Shown: positions 24,549-33,786 of the stretch, piece by piece
Layout of the letters: the number at the start of each line of letters is the position of its first letter
Position numbering within the stretch: position 1 is the stretch's first letter
From: Bacteroidetes bacterium UBA1947
GTDB taxonomy: Bacteria; Bacteroidota; Bacteroidia; Chitinophagales; Chitinophagaceae
Reading direction: 5' to 3'
DNA: 53,771 nt
Assembly (NCBI GenBank): GCA_002336915.1
Contig: DDET01000008.1
Coordinates: 1-53,771, forward strand
The notes under the pieces: model-generated
What the model saw: only the letters and a program-made list of their open reading frames with translations
Databases searched by the model: none
What the model was told of the DNA's origin: nothing
Position numbers and translations under genes: made by a program

Positions 24549-25405
24549 TTGTCCAGCTTTACTTCAAACAGCTTAGGCCAGTTCTTCCCCGTAACGAATA
24601 TACGGTTGTTGGCAGCATCGTATGCTATGCCATTCAGTACATCAGGACCACGGCTGCCATCTGCTGCGGGTGTGCCGATACCTATACTGTTACCAAGTGC
24701 GCTAAGATCCGCACGCGCCACAACCTGCCCGCTGGCAGTATCTATCTTCAGTATGTTACCGGTCTTCCACTGATTGGCATAGATGAAGCCCTTAATAAAC
24801 TCCAGCTCATTAATGTTATCGACCGCGCCGTTCTCATCCGAAACATGCAGGGTCTTTACTTCTTTGAAAGTGGCAGGTTCCAGGTAATGCAGCAGATTGC
24901 TGCCGTCATCGTAAATGAGGTAAGTGCCGTCGTTGGTCATGCCCCAGCCTTCATTGCTGCTAAAAGAAAATGTGGATAGCTGCTCTAAGGTTTTAGCATC
25001 ATAAACAAAGCCTGTATGTTCGCGGTACGTAAGCTGGTATATCTTACCATTCAGTATAGTAAGGCCTTCTCCAAAATACTTGTTATCCATTTTGGTACTT
25101 GCTATTACTTTACCCGTCTTCAAGTCGGTCTTTCGTACATCCGAAGTACCATACTCACCTGTACTCTCATATAGTATACCGTCCACGAATTGCAGGCCTT
25201 CTGTGAATGCCTTTGTATCGTGCGGAAATTCATTCAGCACCTGGTACTGCATAACGGCCGGGGCATTGTTCACAACAGGTGTTGTTGTAGTGTTCGGCGC
25301 CTTATTACCTTCATTATTGCAGGAGGTAGTTGCCCATACTACAAGTGCGGTTAACACCGCTGCTGCTTTTAGTTTTTGACTTTTGAATTTTGACTTAATA
25401 ACCAT
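24545..25405 (-). CDS. Glutaminyl-peptide cyclotransferase, lipoprotein
   Basis: The 286-residue product resembles plant-type glutaminyl cyclases, five-bladed propeller enzymes that convert N-terminal glutamine to pyroglutamate. FPHDTKAFTEGLQFVDGILYESTGEYGTSDVRKTDLKTGKV, YFGEGLTILNGKIYQLTYRE and LNELEFIKGFIYANQWKTGNILKID-like segments match the family. An N-terminal lipoprotein signal (VLTALVVWATTSC) places it in the envelope; many Bacteroidota exported proteins begin with Gln after signal cleavage, which fits. The charged n-region KSKFKSQKLK is encoded by a small dispersed repeat. It overlaps the rarA end by 11 bases and is probably co-transcribed with it. Confidence 0.88.
   Translation of the reverse strand: MVIKSKFKSQKLKAAAVLTALVVWATTSCNNEGNKAPNTTTTPVVNNAPAVMQYQVLNEFPHDTKAFTEGLQFVDGILYESTGEYGTSDVRKTDLKTGKVIASTKMDNKYFGEGLTILNGKIYQLTYREHTGFVYDAKTLEQLSTFSFSSNEGWGMTNDGTYLIYDDGSNLLHYLEPATFKEVKTLHVSDENGAVDNINELEFIKGFIYANQWKTGNILKIDTASGQVVARADLSALGNSIGIGTPAADGSRGPDVLNGIAYDAANNRIFVTGKNWPKLFEVKLDN
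25371..25400. repeat. TTTTGACTT-type short repeat over a gene start
   Basis: AGTTTTTGACTTTTGAATTT followed by TGACTTAATA is nearly identical to 47952-47982. It covers the overlap of the rarA stop and the glutaminyl cyclase start. Confidence 0.6.
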
Positions 25406-26666
25406 ATTTATCTTTCCAGCAGTGTTTTAGATAATCTTTCAGTTTTGCTTCCGTAGCATTGTTGCCCGGGTCATATAGCTTAGTGCCGGCTATCTTCCCG
25501 GGCAGGTATTCCTGCTCCACGAAATTGCCCGGGTAATCGTGCGAATATTTATAACCTTTGCCATAGTCCATTTTTTTCATCAAGCCTGTTGGTGCATTGC
25601 GTATGGGCAATGGCACCGGCAGGTCGCCGGTTTTGCCAACAAGGGCCTGTGCATTGTTTATAGCCATGTACGCAGCGTTGCTCTTGGGCGATGATGCAAG
25701 ATAAGTAGCAGTTTGCGAAAGTATGATACGACATTCAGGATATCCAATCAGTTCAACCGCCTGGAAACAACTTGTAGCCAGTAACAAGGCATTAGGGTTT
25801 GCATTGCCTACATCTTCACTGGCCAATATCACCATACGGCGGGCTATAAATTTGGGGTCTTCCCCACCCTCTATCATCCTTGCCAGCCAGTATACTGCAG
25901 CATTAGGATCACTGCCCCTTACGGATTTAATAAAGGCAGAGATAATATCATAGTGCTGCTCGCCACTTTTATCATAGAGGGCCATTTTATTCTGCACCAC
26001 ATCAACCACCACATCATTGGTCACATCCCTGCTATCCAGGGGCAGGGAAGAAGCTACGATCTCCAGAAGGTTCAGCAACCTTCTGGCATCGCCCCCGCTT
26101 AATTGTATAAGCGCCTCCCAGTCGACAATATTAACTTTCTGTTCATTGAGCCATGCGTCCTTCTCTATAGCCTGCAGTACTAAGGCTTTAAGATGCTCTT
26201 CGGTAAGCGGCTTCAATATATACACCTGGCATCGGCTTAGCAGCGCCCCTATCACCTCAAACGAAGGGTTTTCCGTAGTAGCACCTATCAAAGTAATGAG
26301 CCCTTTTTCCACTGCACCTAAGAGACTATCCTGCTGGGCCTTATTAAAGCGATGTATCTCATCTATGAACAAAAGTGCGTGCCCAGCCATACCTGCTTTC
26401 TCGATCACCGCCCGCACATCCTTTACTCCACTATCGATAGCGCTCAATTTGAAAATAGGCATGTCAAGAGAAGATGCAATAATTTGTGCAAGCGTGGTTT
26501 TACCAACCCCGGGCGGCCCCCAGAATATCATCGAGTGCGCCTTGCGATTGTGCACCATTTGTTCCAGCACTTTGCCCTTGCCCACAAGATGCTCCTGCCC
26601 TATGAAATCGTCAAGCGTTCGCGGCCTTACACGCTCGGCTAATGGTATATGAGATGAAACTGCCAT
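25395..26666 (-). CDS. rarA: Replication-associated recombination protein A (AAA+ ATPase)
   Basis: RarA/MgsA is a clamp-loader-like AAA+ ATPase acting at stalled replication forks. The 423-residue protein opens with PLAERVRPRTLDDFIGQEHLVGKGK. It has Walker A GPPGVGKTT near residue 51, Walker B LLFIDEIHRFNKAQQD, the sensor segment LIGATTENPSFEV, and GGDARRLLNLLE as sensor 2. The C-terminal tetramerisation region (YDIISAFIKSVRGSDPNAAVYWLARMIEGGEDP) is complete. Length is normal. It is divergent from the thioredoxin-fold gene, with a 42-base gap, and is followed by the overlapping cyclase gene, to which it has no obvious functional link. Confidence 0.96.
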   Translation of the reverse strand: MAVSSHIPLAERVRPRTLDDFIGQEHLVGKGKVLEQMVHNRKAHSMIFWGPPGVGKTTLAQIIASSLDMPIFKLSAIDSGVKDVRAVIEKAGMAGHALLFIDEIHRFNKAQQDSLLGAVEKGLITLIGATTENPSFEVIGALLSRCQVYILKPLTEEHLKALVLQAIEKDAWLNEQKVNIVDWEALIQLSGGDARRLLNLLEIVASSLPLDSRDVTNDVVVDVVQNKMALYDKSGEQHYDIISAFIKSVRGSDPNAAVYWLARMIEGGEDPKFIARRMVILASEDVGNANPNALLLATSCFQAVELIGYPECRIILSQTATYLASSPKSNAAYMAINNAQALVGKTGDLPVPLPIRNAPTGLMKKMDYGKGYKYSHDYPGNFVEQEYLPGKIAGTKLYDPGNNATEAKLKDYLKHCWKDKYGY

Positions 26667-26708
26667 AAATTCAATTTTCGTTAACGCTATTTTCCATAAT
26701 TTAGCTTC

Positions 26709-27302
26709 ATGCTACGCAAATTACTAATCATTACGCTCCTGTTAAGCACAAAAAATGCATGGGCGCAAAACAATTATGAATCCTATTACAAAGCCACCAG
26801 TTACCCCAAAGCGCTAGCCAAAGATGAGGATAAAACCGACTATAGAAACCTCGGCGCTGTCTTGCCGGCTTTCCGTGTAGTGACCCTGCCTCAAAGGGCC
26901 ACAAACAAAAAATCGCAGTTGCCCGACATACCCTCAAGGGAAATAACTAATAAGGATGTGCAGAATGATGCGAACCTTTTCCTCTTTCTATTTAACCCCA
27001 CATGTGGCCATTGCGAGGATATGACCAAACTGCTGGAAGAGCACATCGGCTTGTTTAAAAAATCGAAGATATTAATGGTCGCAGCGCAACATATGGGAGA
27101 ATATCTTGTAGCTTTTCAGAATGGCCTGAAGGTGAACCAGTATCCACAGATGATGATAGGGATCGACAGCTCGCACCTTGTGGATAGGACCTTTATGTAC
27201 ATGGCGCTACCGCAAATAAACATTTATAATAAGGACAGGATTTTGATCAAACGCTTCTCCGGCGAAACACGCCTGGACTCTTTGCAGAAGTATATTGAGT
27301 AA
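26709..27302 (+). CDS. Secreted thioredoxin-fold protein with CGHC motif
   Basis: The 197-residue protein has a signal peptide (LRKLLIITLLLSTKNAWAQ) and a thioredoxin-like domain starting near residue 70. FLFLFNPTCGHCEDMTKLLEEHI carries the CxxC redox pair CGHC, followed by a strand-helix pattern and the cis-proline-like ALPQINIYNKDRILIKRFSG. It is likely a periplasmic thiol-disulfide exchange or redoxin protein; the partner is not indicated. It is shorter than TlpA/ResA types and lacks a membrane anchor. A perfect 14-pair terminator follows. Confidence 0.82.
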   Translation: MLRKLLIITLLLSTKNAWAQNNYESYYKATSYPKALAKDEDKTDYRNLGAVLPAFRVVTLPQRATNKKSQLPDIPSREITNKDVQNDANLFLFLFNPTCGHCEDMTKLLEEHIGLFKKSKILMVAAQHMGEYLVAFQNGLKVNQYPQMMIGIDSSHLVDRTFMYMALPQINIYNKDRILIKRFSGETRLDSLQKYIE

Positions 27303-27319
27303 CCGGCTATTTCATCGCA

Positions 27320-27359
27320 AATAAAAATGCAGCCGATTAATAGCAGCTGCATTTTTATT
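27320..27359. terminator. Terminator after the thioredoxin-fold gene
   Basis: AATAAAAATGCAGC (27320-27333) pairs perfectly with GCTGCATTTTTATT (27346-27359). The T-rich 3' arm and A-rich 5' arm make it usable from both sides. Confidence 0.85.
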
Positions 27360-27436
27360 AACTTTTAGAGATAATTCTTTTTGGATAGTGCCCTAGCGGT
27401 GCACTTTTCAAGATAAGAGAAGGGGCTTAGCGTAAA

Positions 27437-27913
27437 TTAAGCGGCACTTTCTTTCTTAACGTAGTTGCGGATCTTGCGCACATAATCAAAATATCCTGAC
27501 TGCATACGCACCCAGAAGATAGAGAATATGACAAGCGCAATACCGAGCAAGGTATAGCACAAAGGCAGACCTTCTTCTTTACCAAAAAGTAAAAACAGAA
27601 TAGCGCCGGCCAGCATACAAGAAACGAAGATCATCAGAATGGCTGGGCCGCCCTGGTCGATCTTGCGAATCTTTGAACTGATAACTACCTGGGTTTTGTC
27701 ACCTTTGTCTTTGAACTCAATGTGAGTAATAGGTAAAGTTTTGATGTCAGTGACTTGCTCAGCATGGGGTATAATCCTGAGCATGCGATCTTTTTCATAG
27801 ATCTCGAAATCCAGATTGTGAATTTTAACGTGCTTACCCAACAGACGATTCTTAATATCATCCACAGGCATTGCAGACTGATACCGATAAGTTCTTGTAA
27901 AAAGCATAGGCAT
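27437..27913 (-). CDS. Small membrane protein of unknown function
   Basis: The 158-residue protein has a soluble N-terminal half with alternating charged and hydrophobic strands (residues 1-88). Two membrane helices follow (about 90-112, AILMIFVSCMLAGAILFLLFG, and 118-138), then a basic tail (VRKIRNYVKKESAA). No signal peptide is seen. I do not recognise the family; the architecture suggests a cytoplasmic domain tethered to the inner membrane. ATGs at 27913 and 27907 are both possible. It is followed downstream by the thioredoxin-fold terminator and preceded by an AT-rich gap. Confidence 0.7.
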   Translation of the reverse strand: MPMLFTRTYRYQSAMPVDDIKNRLLGKHVKIHNLDFEIYEKDRMLRIIPHAEQVTDIKTLPITHIEFKDKGDKTQVVISSKIRKIDQGGPAILMIFVSCMLAGAILFLLFGKEEGLPLCYTLLGIALVIFSIFWVRMQSGYFDYVRKIRNYVKKESAA

Positions 27914-28107
27914 ACGTTTTAATTTTAAAATGACTTGATATGAAAGTTAAGTATATTTTTTGTTAAGCGCAAGTACCCATTTTCATATTATTCATACATC
28001 CTTAATATATAGACGTAAAAATCATGAAAAAAGTTTGCTCAAAGCCCCGGAAATAAAGGCTTACATTAAAAATATTAACAAGTTATCAACACATGATAAA
28101 AAGGCCG

Positions 28108-31100
28108 CTATTTACTGCCTATCAGTTGGTAGTATTGCTCCACCATATTACGATAATATGGCTTGAGCTGTGGTGGGACTGTTTTGTATAATTCAAGCAA
28201 TTTCTGCCTGTCCTGCATGTATTTCTGCAGCTCAGGGGGTACCGGGCGGCTCATTTCCTGCGCTGTTTTTGAGGAGCGTTTGTTGTCCTGCTCCTGTTCG
28301 CGCAATGATTTTTCGGCCTCCAGCAGCCTGGTCATTATTTCTTTTTGACGGAGTAAGAGATCACTGCCTAGTTTCTTGTTCACGAGGTCTGTCTCGGTGC
28401 GGTCCATTTTTTCCTGCAGCTCTTTCAGCTCCTTTGCGTTGCCTGCACCTTTGCCATTAAGCAAGCTGCTCAATTCCTGCAACTGCCTGCGTATAGCAGC
28501 CTGCTGTGCGGCAAGCCTTGCTATCTGTTCTGCACTACCGTTCTCGCCATCCTGTTGCCCGCCCTCTTTTTCTTTGCCATCCTTACCATTTTTGGGATCT
28601 CCTTGCTGCCCTTCTTTGCCTGATTTGCCGGCTTTTTGCATCTGCTGCAGTGATTGCCCTAAGCCTTCCTGCTCAGTTATGATATCGGACAACTGCTGTG
28701 CGGCACCTGAAGAACCGGGCTTTGGTTTTGAGCCACCTGGTTTATTACACATGCCTGCACCGGGTTTTGAATTCTTTGATTGTATGAGGTTGGCAAGTGT
28801 TTCGTTCAGCATCAGGGCCAGGTTGTTGGTATTGGTCATGATGTATTGCTGGCGCGTTACAGCGTCTGTAAGCTTCCTTGCTTCAAGCGAAGAAACGGTC
28901 ATACCCATGTTCTTCTCGAGCTCAGTGGTCTCTTTGTTGATTATAGCAGTGAGCTCAAAACTCTTCTTACTCATTTTGTAGAGGCTATCGCGTATCATCA
29001 CAGAGTTAGCCCGCAGCCTGTTCTGCTCCTGCTGGTTGGCAAGGAACTGCTTGCTGGAAGGCGAAGTATACTGTACACTCTTCATCAGCTTTTCCTGATC
29101 GAAGGAAAGGCGAATAAGATTGGTAAGCAACTGGCGAACGGTCTTTATATCGGCATCTATCTCTTCCATGTCCATGCCGCCTGCTGCTGCATTGAGCGAG
29201 GCTGCCATATCCTGCAGGTTTTGAGCTGCATCCTTCTCCGACTGGCTTGCACCACTCTTCTGATCTTTGCTTAGCTGCTGCTGGCTCTTCTGCATATTCT
29301 GCTGTGCCTGCTTGCCCTGCTGTGCTGATTTTTCAAGGGGAGACTTTTGCTGCTGCTGTTCATTAAGGTCCTGCGCTGCCTTCATATCCTTTTGCATGGC
29401 GCTGTCCAGTTCCTTCTTTATGCCTTCCTGTTCTTTGGCCAGTGCATCAGCATCTTTCTTTCCCTGTTCTGTTTCCTTTTGCAGCTTGCTTTCCTTCTCG
29501 GCCAGCTCGCTCATTTTATTAGCCATGTCCTCGAGGCGCATCTGCAGCTCAAGCTTCTTCATCAGCTCCTGCATGCGCTTCAGGTCCATATCAAACAACT
29601 TATTCTCCTGCTCCAGTTCCTGCATTGCCTGGAAGGCCTTGTCTTTATTGAGCTTGGCCATCATCTCCTGCAGCTTCTTCATCTGCTCCTTCAGCTCGTT
29701 GTTCAGCAGGTTATCCATCTGCTTCTTCAGCTCTTCCTGTTTGTCCTTCAGATCTTCGCTGTATTGTTTTTGCTTGCTCTGCTGCACCTGCTCCTCAAAA
29801 CGTTTCTTGGTATTCTCCATTTTGGTTTGCAGCTGCATCTGCTTGTCCATCATGTCTTGCAGCGATTGCTTTTGCTGCCAGTCCATTTCATCGCTCTGCA
29901 GCATTTTGTTCTGCATTTCCTTAAAGTCGTTGCGCATCTGCTGCGTTTGCTCAGCGCTATTGCTCAGGCCCGAATTTATCTGCTGCGAGTTCTCATTGAT
30001 GGCTGAGTCGAGCTGCTTAGGGTTGAACATCGTATAGGACATCATCTCGCTGCGCGATGCCTTGGCACCGTGTACGCCATCATTGTCCCAAGCCTCTATG
30101 AAGTAAGTAAGCTTCTGGCCTGCCTGCAGGTTGAGTGCTTCCACATCGAAATACTGCTGGAAAGAAGTGAGCGCCCCTGAGTTTGATTTTAAGGGGATGC
30201 TCTTGTCGACCAGGGTCTTGTCCTTGTTATCCGTTATTTTGAAATGGAACAGCACTCTTGATATACCATAATCATCGCCGGCGGTACCGCTCAGTAGTAT
30301 CTGCTTGCCCGAAACTGTGTCTCTCACTTCCTGCACCTGCAGCACGGGGTATTGATCGGGTATTACCTGTACCTGGTAGTGATAGCTATCGATAACGGCA
30401 GCCTGTTTGTTCTCTAAAGTAAAGGTATAAGAAGTGTCGTTCAGGAAACGATATTGGAAACCGTACAATGAATTATTGCCGGGAATGCTAACTGCAGTAC
30501 CATCGCCAAATTTTATCAATGCCCTGTCGGTATGCTCAGCCACAAATGCCCAGTGCACGGTAGTACCTACAGGCAAGGTCATATCGCCAAGGCTGTTGCG
30601 TACTTCGTTCTTTTTGCCGATGTACGTGGGATAATCGATAGCTATCTTGAAAGCCTTTAATACCGGCTTTTGCACCACTTTGAGCGTGTATTCCCGTGAG
30701 TAGTAGCCACCTGCGAACAAACGAAATTTTACATCATCGGTTACGTTGCGGAACGTGTACTGGAAGTTATGCCCTTCCAGCACCTGCATAGGTACTTTTT
30801 CAGAACCCAGCTCTACCGACATTTCATTAGGCAATGTTGCGCCTTTTGCTTCCACCTTTAATACAAAGTCGGCACTACGCACTGTTTGTAAAGGAGTGGT
30901 TTTAATGTTGAACTGAAATGGTGCAGGCTTTTCGAAAGACTTTGTGGGCTGTAACAGGCGGCTTGATGCATCTTTAAACACATTAGGTGCCGCAACGAGT
31001 ATGAATATGCCCACCAAAAGAATGGGTAATAAAAAGCGCAGGTATTTTTTGTTCTTCGATAGATCGACAGCCGAATTGATAGGCAGTGACCATAACTGGC

Positions 31101-31506
31101 CTGCCTTCTGGTCGATGCTGGCCTCTATCAGCTCACGACTTGCATTGGGGTCGCCGTGCTTTTTCAGTTGGAGTATGTTCAGCAGCTTATCGCTTATTTC
31201 AGGAAAGTGCCGTCCTACGATGGTGGCAGCCTGCTCGTGCGAGATAACGCTGCCCAGCCTGGCCATTTTACTAAGCGGCAAAACCACCCAGGCTACCAAA
31301 GAGGAAATACCCAGCACTACGAAAAGAGAAACCGAGGTAACACGCAGCCAAACCGGCATGTATAGGTAGTACTCGCTTACACTTGCAGTAAGTATATAAG
31401 CAAAAAGGCATGAAAGGAATATAAGCGAGCCTTTTATGACCCTATTGGCATAATACTTACGGATAAATGCGTCTAATTTCGATATAAGCCAGTCGTAGTT
31501 TGTCAT
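28108..31506 (-). CDS. DUF4175-family membrane protein with long coiled coils
   Basis: The 1132-residue protein starts with two or three membrane helices (about residues 24-80 and 152-172), then a beta-rich extracytoplasmic region (about 185-500). The remainder is a very long Gln/Lys/Glu/Met-rich coiled coil (about 510-780) and a Gly/Lys/Gln-rich low-complexity stretch near 930-1000. The end is PPELQKYMQDRQKLLELYKTVPPQLKPYYRNMVEQYYQLI. This matches the large DUF4175 proteins widespread in Bacteroidota, whose role is unknown. The coding strand is so biased that long antisense frames arise opposite it. It is divergent from mutS2. Confidence 0.85.
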   Translation of the reverse strand: MTNYDWLISKLDAFIRKYYANRVIKGSLIFLSCLFAYILTASVSEYYLYMPVWLRVTSVSLFVVLGISSLVAWVVLPLSKMARLGSVISHEQAATIVGRHFPEISDKLLNILQLKKHGDPNASRELIEASIDQKAGQLWSLPINSAVDLSKNKKYLRFLLPILLVGIFILVAAPNVFKDASSRLLQPTKSFEKPAPFQFNIKTTPLQTVRSADFVLKVEAKGATLPNEMSVELGSEKVPMQVLEGHNFQYTFRNVTDDVKFRLFAGGYYSREYTLKVVQKPVLKAFKIAIDYPTYIGKKNEVRNSLGDMTLPVGTTVHWAFVAEHTDRALIKFGDGTAVSIPGNNSLYGFQYRFLNDTSYTFTLENKQAAVIDSYHYQVQVIPDQYPVLQVQEVRDTVSGKQILLSGTAGDDYGISRVLFHFKITDNKDKTLVDKSIPLKSNSGALTSFQQYFDVEALNLQAGQKLTYFIEAWDNDGVHGAKASRSEMMSYTMFNPKQLDSAINENSQQINSGLSNSAEQTQQMRNDFKEMQNKMLQSDEMDWQQKQSLQDMMDKQMQLQTKMENTKKRFEEQVQQSKQKQYSEDLKDKQEELKKQMDNLLNNELKEQMKKLQEMMAKLNKDKAFQAMQELEQENKLFDMDLKRMQELMKKLELQMRLEDMANKMSELAEKESKLQKETEQGKKDADALAKEQEGIKKELDSAMQKDMKAAQDLNEQQQQKSPLEKSAQQGKQAQQNMQKSQQQLSKDQKSGASQSEKDAAQNLQDMAASLNAAAGGMDMEEIDADIKTVRQLLTNLIRLSFDQEKLMKSVQYTSPSSKQFLANQQEQNRLRANSVMIRDSLYKMSKKSFELTAIINKETTELEKNMGMTVSSLEARKLTDAVTRQQYIMTNTNNLALMLNETLANLIQSKNSKPGAGMCNKPGGSKPKPGSSGAAQQLSDIITEQEGLGQSLQQMQKAGKSGKEGQQGDPKNGKDGKEKEGGQQDGENGSAEQIARLAAQQAAIRRQLQELSSLLNGKGAGNAKELKELQEKMDRTETDLVNKKLGSDLLLRQKEIMTRLLEAEKSLREQEQDNKRSSKTAQEMSRPVPPELQKYMQDRQKLLELYKTVPPQLKPYYRNMVEQYYQLIGSK

Positions 31507-31639
31507 AATTTGAGCGTATGCAATATAAGGGAAAATACGCTATCGAAAATCATAAAAAAGATGAAGGGACAATTGCATTTTATTGATAATAAATTGACAA
31601 ATCAAGGGTTCAAAAGGCGCTCGCATGTAATGGTATCCT

Positions 31640-31647
31640 TACCTTTG
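31640..31647 (+). promoter_or_regulatory. -7 promoter element of mutS2
   Basis: TACCTTTG matches TAnnTTTG exactly, 22 bases before the ATG at 31669. A -33 TTG is not apparent. Confidence 0.6.
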
Positions 31648-31668
31648 CAGCCTTGACAGGATGAGTTC

Positions 31669-33786
31669 ATGATACAATTGTACCCGGCGCATGCCGCTGA
31701 AGCACTGGAATTTAACAAAATAGCACGACTGCTAAAACAGAAATGCCGCACTGATGCCGCACTGGAGCGGGTGGAAGAGCTGCGCTTTCATACACGCATT
31801 GATTTTATAGAAAAAGCACTGCTGCAAACCAGTGAGTATAAAGCGATATTGACCAGCCCCGATCAAATACCGAATGACTTTACGCGGAATGTGCAGAAAG
31901 AGCTAAAGTTACTTAGTGTGAGCGGTGGGGTGCTAAATGGAGAACAGTTGCTGGCTATGCTGAACTTATCCATCAATATGAGGGATATATTGCAGTGGTT
32001 CAAAAAGAATAATGAGCTATTCCTCACCCTGCGTGCGCTTACTGAGCGTATTGTGTATGAAAAAGAGATTCCAGCCTTAATAGGTTCCGTAATAGACGAA
32101 GCAGGCAATGTGCGGGACAGCGCATCGCGGGAGCTGATGCAGATACGTACCGAGATGGCATCGGTAAGGCAACAACTAAGGAAGACCTTTGAAGGTGTGC
32201 TGCGCAAACTGAATAAGCTGGGCTACCTGGCGGATACATCGGAAGGCTTTTTGAACGGCAGGCGTGTGGTGGCTGTGTTGGCCGAGTATAAAAGAATAGT
32301 AAAGGGCATACTGCATGGCGAAAGCGACACACAAAAAACGGCTTTTATAGAGCCTGAAGAAACCATAGAGCTGAACAATGAAGTTTATTCGCTGGAACGG
32401 GCGGAGGCAAGAGAAGTACAGCGTATATTGGCGCTAACCACAGCTACCCTTTCCGCCTATCACCCGCAACTGGATTCGTACTATCATATATGCGGGCTAT
32501 TCGATTTTATAAGGGCAAAGGCGGCACTGGCACTGGACATGAATGCTGTGATGCCGAGGCTTAGCCCACACCCGGGATTGCACTTAATTAAAGCCTTTCA
32601 CCCGTTGCTGCTGCTACATAACAAGCAGCAGAACAAACCCGTGATACCGCTAAACATTCAACTGGACAAACAAAGACGAATACTCATAATAAGCGGTCCG
32701 AATGCAGGCGGTAAAACCGTATCGATGAAGACCATAGGGTTACTGCAACTAATGGCGCAAGCCGGCCTGCTGATACCTGTGGATGAAAACTCAGAGATAG
32801 GGGTGTTCAAGCAAATAATGATACAAATAGGCGACACACAGTCGATAGAGCATGAACTGAGCACCTACAGTGCGCACCTGCAGGACATGAAATATTTCCT
32901 GGACTTTGCCAATGGGAAAACTTTGTTTTTTATTGATGAACTAGGCAGCGGATCGGACCCCAACCTTGGTGGTGCATTTGCGGAGGCTATAGTTGAGGAA
33001 CTGGCGCATAAACATTCCTACGGTATCATTACCACCCACTACCTGAACCTGAAAGTAATGGCGGGCAAAGTGGCGGGCATTATGAACGGGGCAATGGCCT
33101 TTGATGAAGCGAAACTGGAACCGCTGTATCAATTGACGATAGGCAAGCCCGGCAGCTCCTATACTTTCGCGATAGCGCAGCGTAGTGGCCTGTCGCCCAA
33201 GATCATTGACCGTGCGCGTGAGTTGACACAGCGCGAGCATTTTAAACTGGATAAAATGCTGCTGCAAACCGAGCAGCAATCAGTAAGGCTGGATGATAAA
33301 GAGAAGCGACTGGACAAGCTGATAAAGGAAAATGAAAAGCTGAAAAAGAGCTATGAGGAATTAAGCGACAAAGAAAAAATAAGACAGGAGCATGCCACAC
33401 TACGTCTACAAAATGCGGTAAAGAAAGAAGAACTGGAATACCTGCGCGATACGGAACGCAAATTCAAACAGATAATACACGACTGGAAAAAGACCGAGAA
33501 CAAGCAGGAAGTGATCAATGCAGCGGAGAATGTGCTCTTCCACAGAAAGCAGGTAAATGCTAATGCGGCCGCTGCGAAGAAGGCTGATAAAAATTATGAG
33601 CCAACAGGTAACACGCCACAGTTGGGCGACCTGGTGCGCAACACGGTCAATCACCAGGTGGGCACATTGACGGAACTACGCGATAAAAAGGCCATTGTGA
33701 AAATAGGCAATATGCCTTTTACAGTGAATATTGATGAGTGGATGACGGTGAGAAGAAAAGCTAAGCCTACGCAGCCGAAGAAGTAA
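31669..33786 (+). CDS. mutS2: MutS2-type DNA-binding ATPase lacking an Smr domain
   Basis: The 705-residue protein has MutS domain III-like helices, then the ATPase domain. Walker A GPNAGGKT lies at about residues 343-350, with TLFFIDELGSGSDPNLGGAFAEAIVEELA (Walker B and D-loop) and IITTHYLNLKVMA. A long charged coiled coil follows (about 520-625), then a KOW-like tail (GDLVRNTVNHQVGTLTELRDKKAIVKIG). The mismatch-recognition domain of MutS is absent, which defines MutS2. The usual C-terminal Smr nuclease domain is also missing: the frame stops after WMTVRRKAKPTQPKK. It may act in ribosome rescue or recombination control. Its end overlaps the convergent DUF3667 gene by 20 bases. Confidence 0.88.
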   Translation: MIQLYPAHAAEALEFNKIARLLKQKCRTDAALERVEELRFHTRIDFIEKALLQTSEYKAILTSPDQIPNDFTRNVQKELKLLSVSGGVLNGEQLLAMLNLSINMRDILQWFKKNNELFLTLRALTERIVYEKEIPALIGSVIDEAGNVRDSASRELMQIRTEMASVRQQLRKTFEGVLRKLNKLGYLADTSEGFLNGRRVVAVLAEYKRIVKGILHGESDTQKTAFIEPEETIELNNEVYSLERAEAREVQRILALTTATLSAYHPQLDSYYHICGLFDFIRAKAALALDMNAVMPRLSPHPGLHLIKAFHPLLLLHNKQQNKPVIPLNIQLDKQRRILIISGPNAGGKTVSMKTIGLLQLMAQAGLLIPVDENSEIGVFKQIMIQIGDTQSIEHELSTYSAHLQDMKYFLDFANGKTLFFIDELGSGSDPNLGGAFAEAIVEELAHKHSYGIITTHYLNLKVMAGKVAGIMNGAMAFDEAKLEPLYQLTIGKPGSSYTFAIAQRSGLSPKIIDRARELTQREHFKLDKMLLQTEQQSVRLDDKEKRLDKLIKENEKLKKSYEELSDKEKIRQEHATLRLQNAVKKEELEYLRDTERKFKQIIHDWKKTENKQEVINAAENVLFHRKQVNANAAAAKKADKNYEPTGNTPQLGDLVRNTVNHQVGTLTELRDKKAIVKIGNMPFTVNIDEWMTVRRKAKPTQPKK

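Noticed and set aside
29267..30037. Long plus-strand frame of 256 codons, rich in Ser and Cys, opposite the DUF4175 gene
   Set aside because: It is the antisense of a highly repetitive Lys/Gln/Glu coding region; such bias removes stop codons from the opposite strand. The composition is unlike a real protein and there is no promoter.
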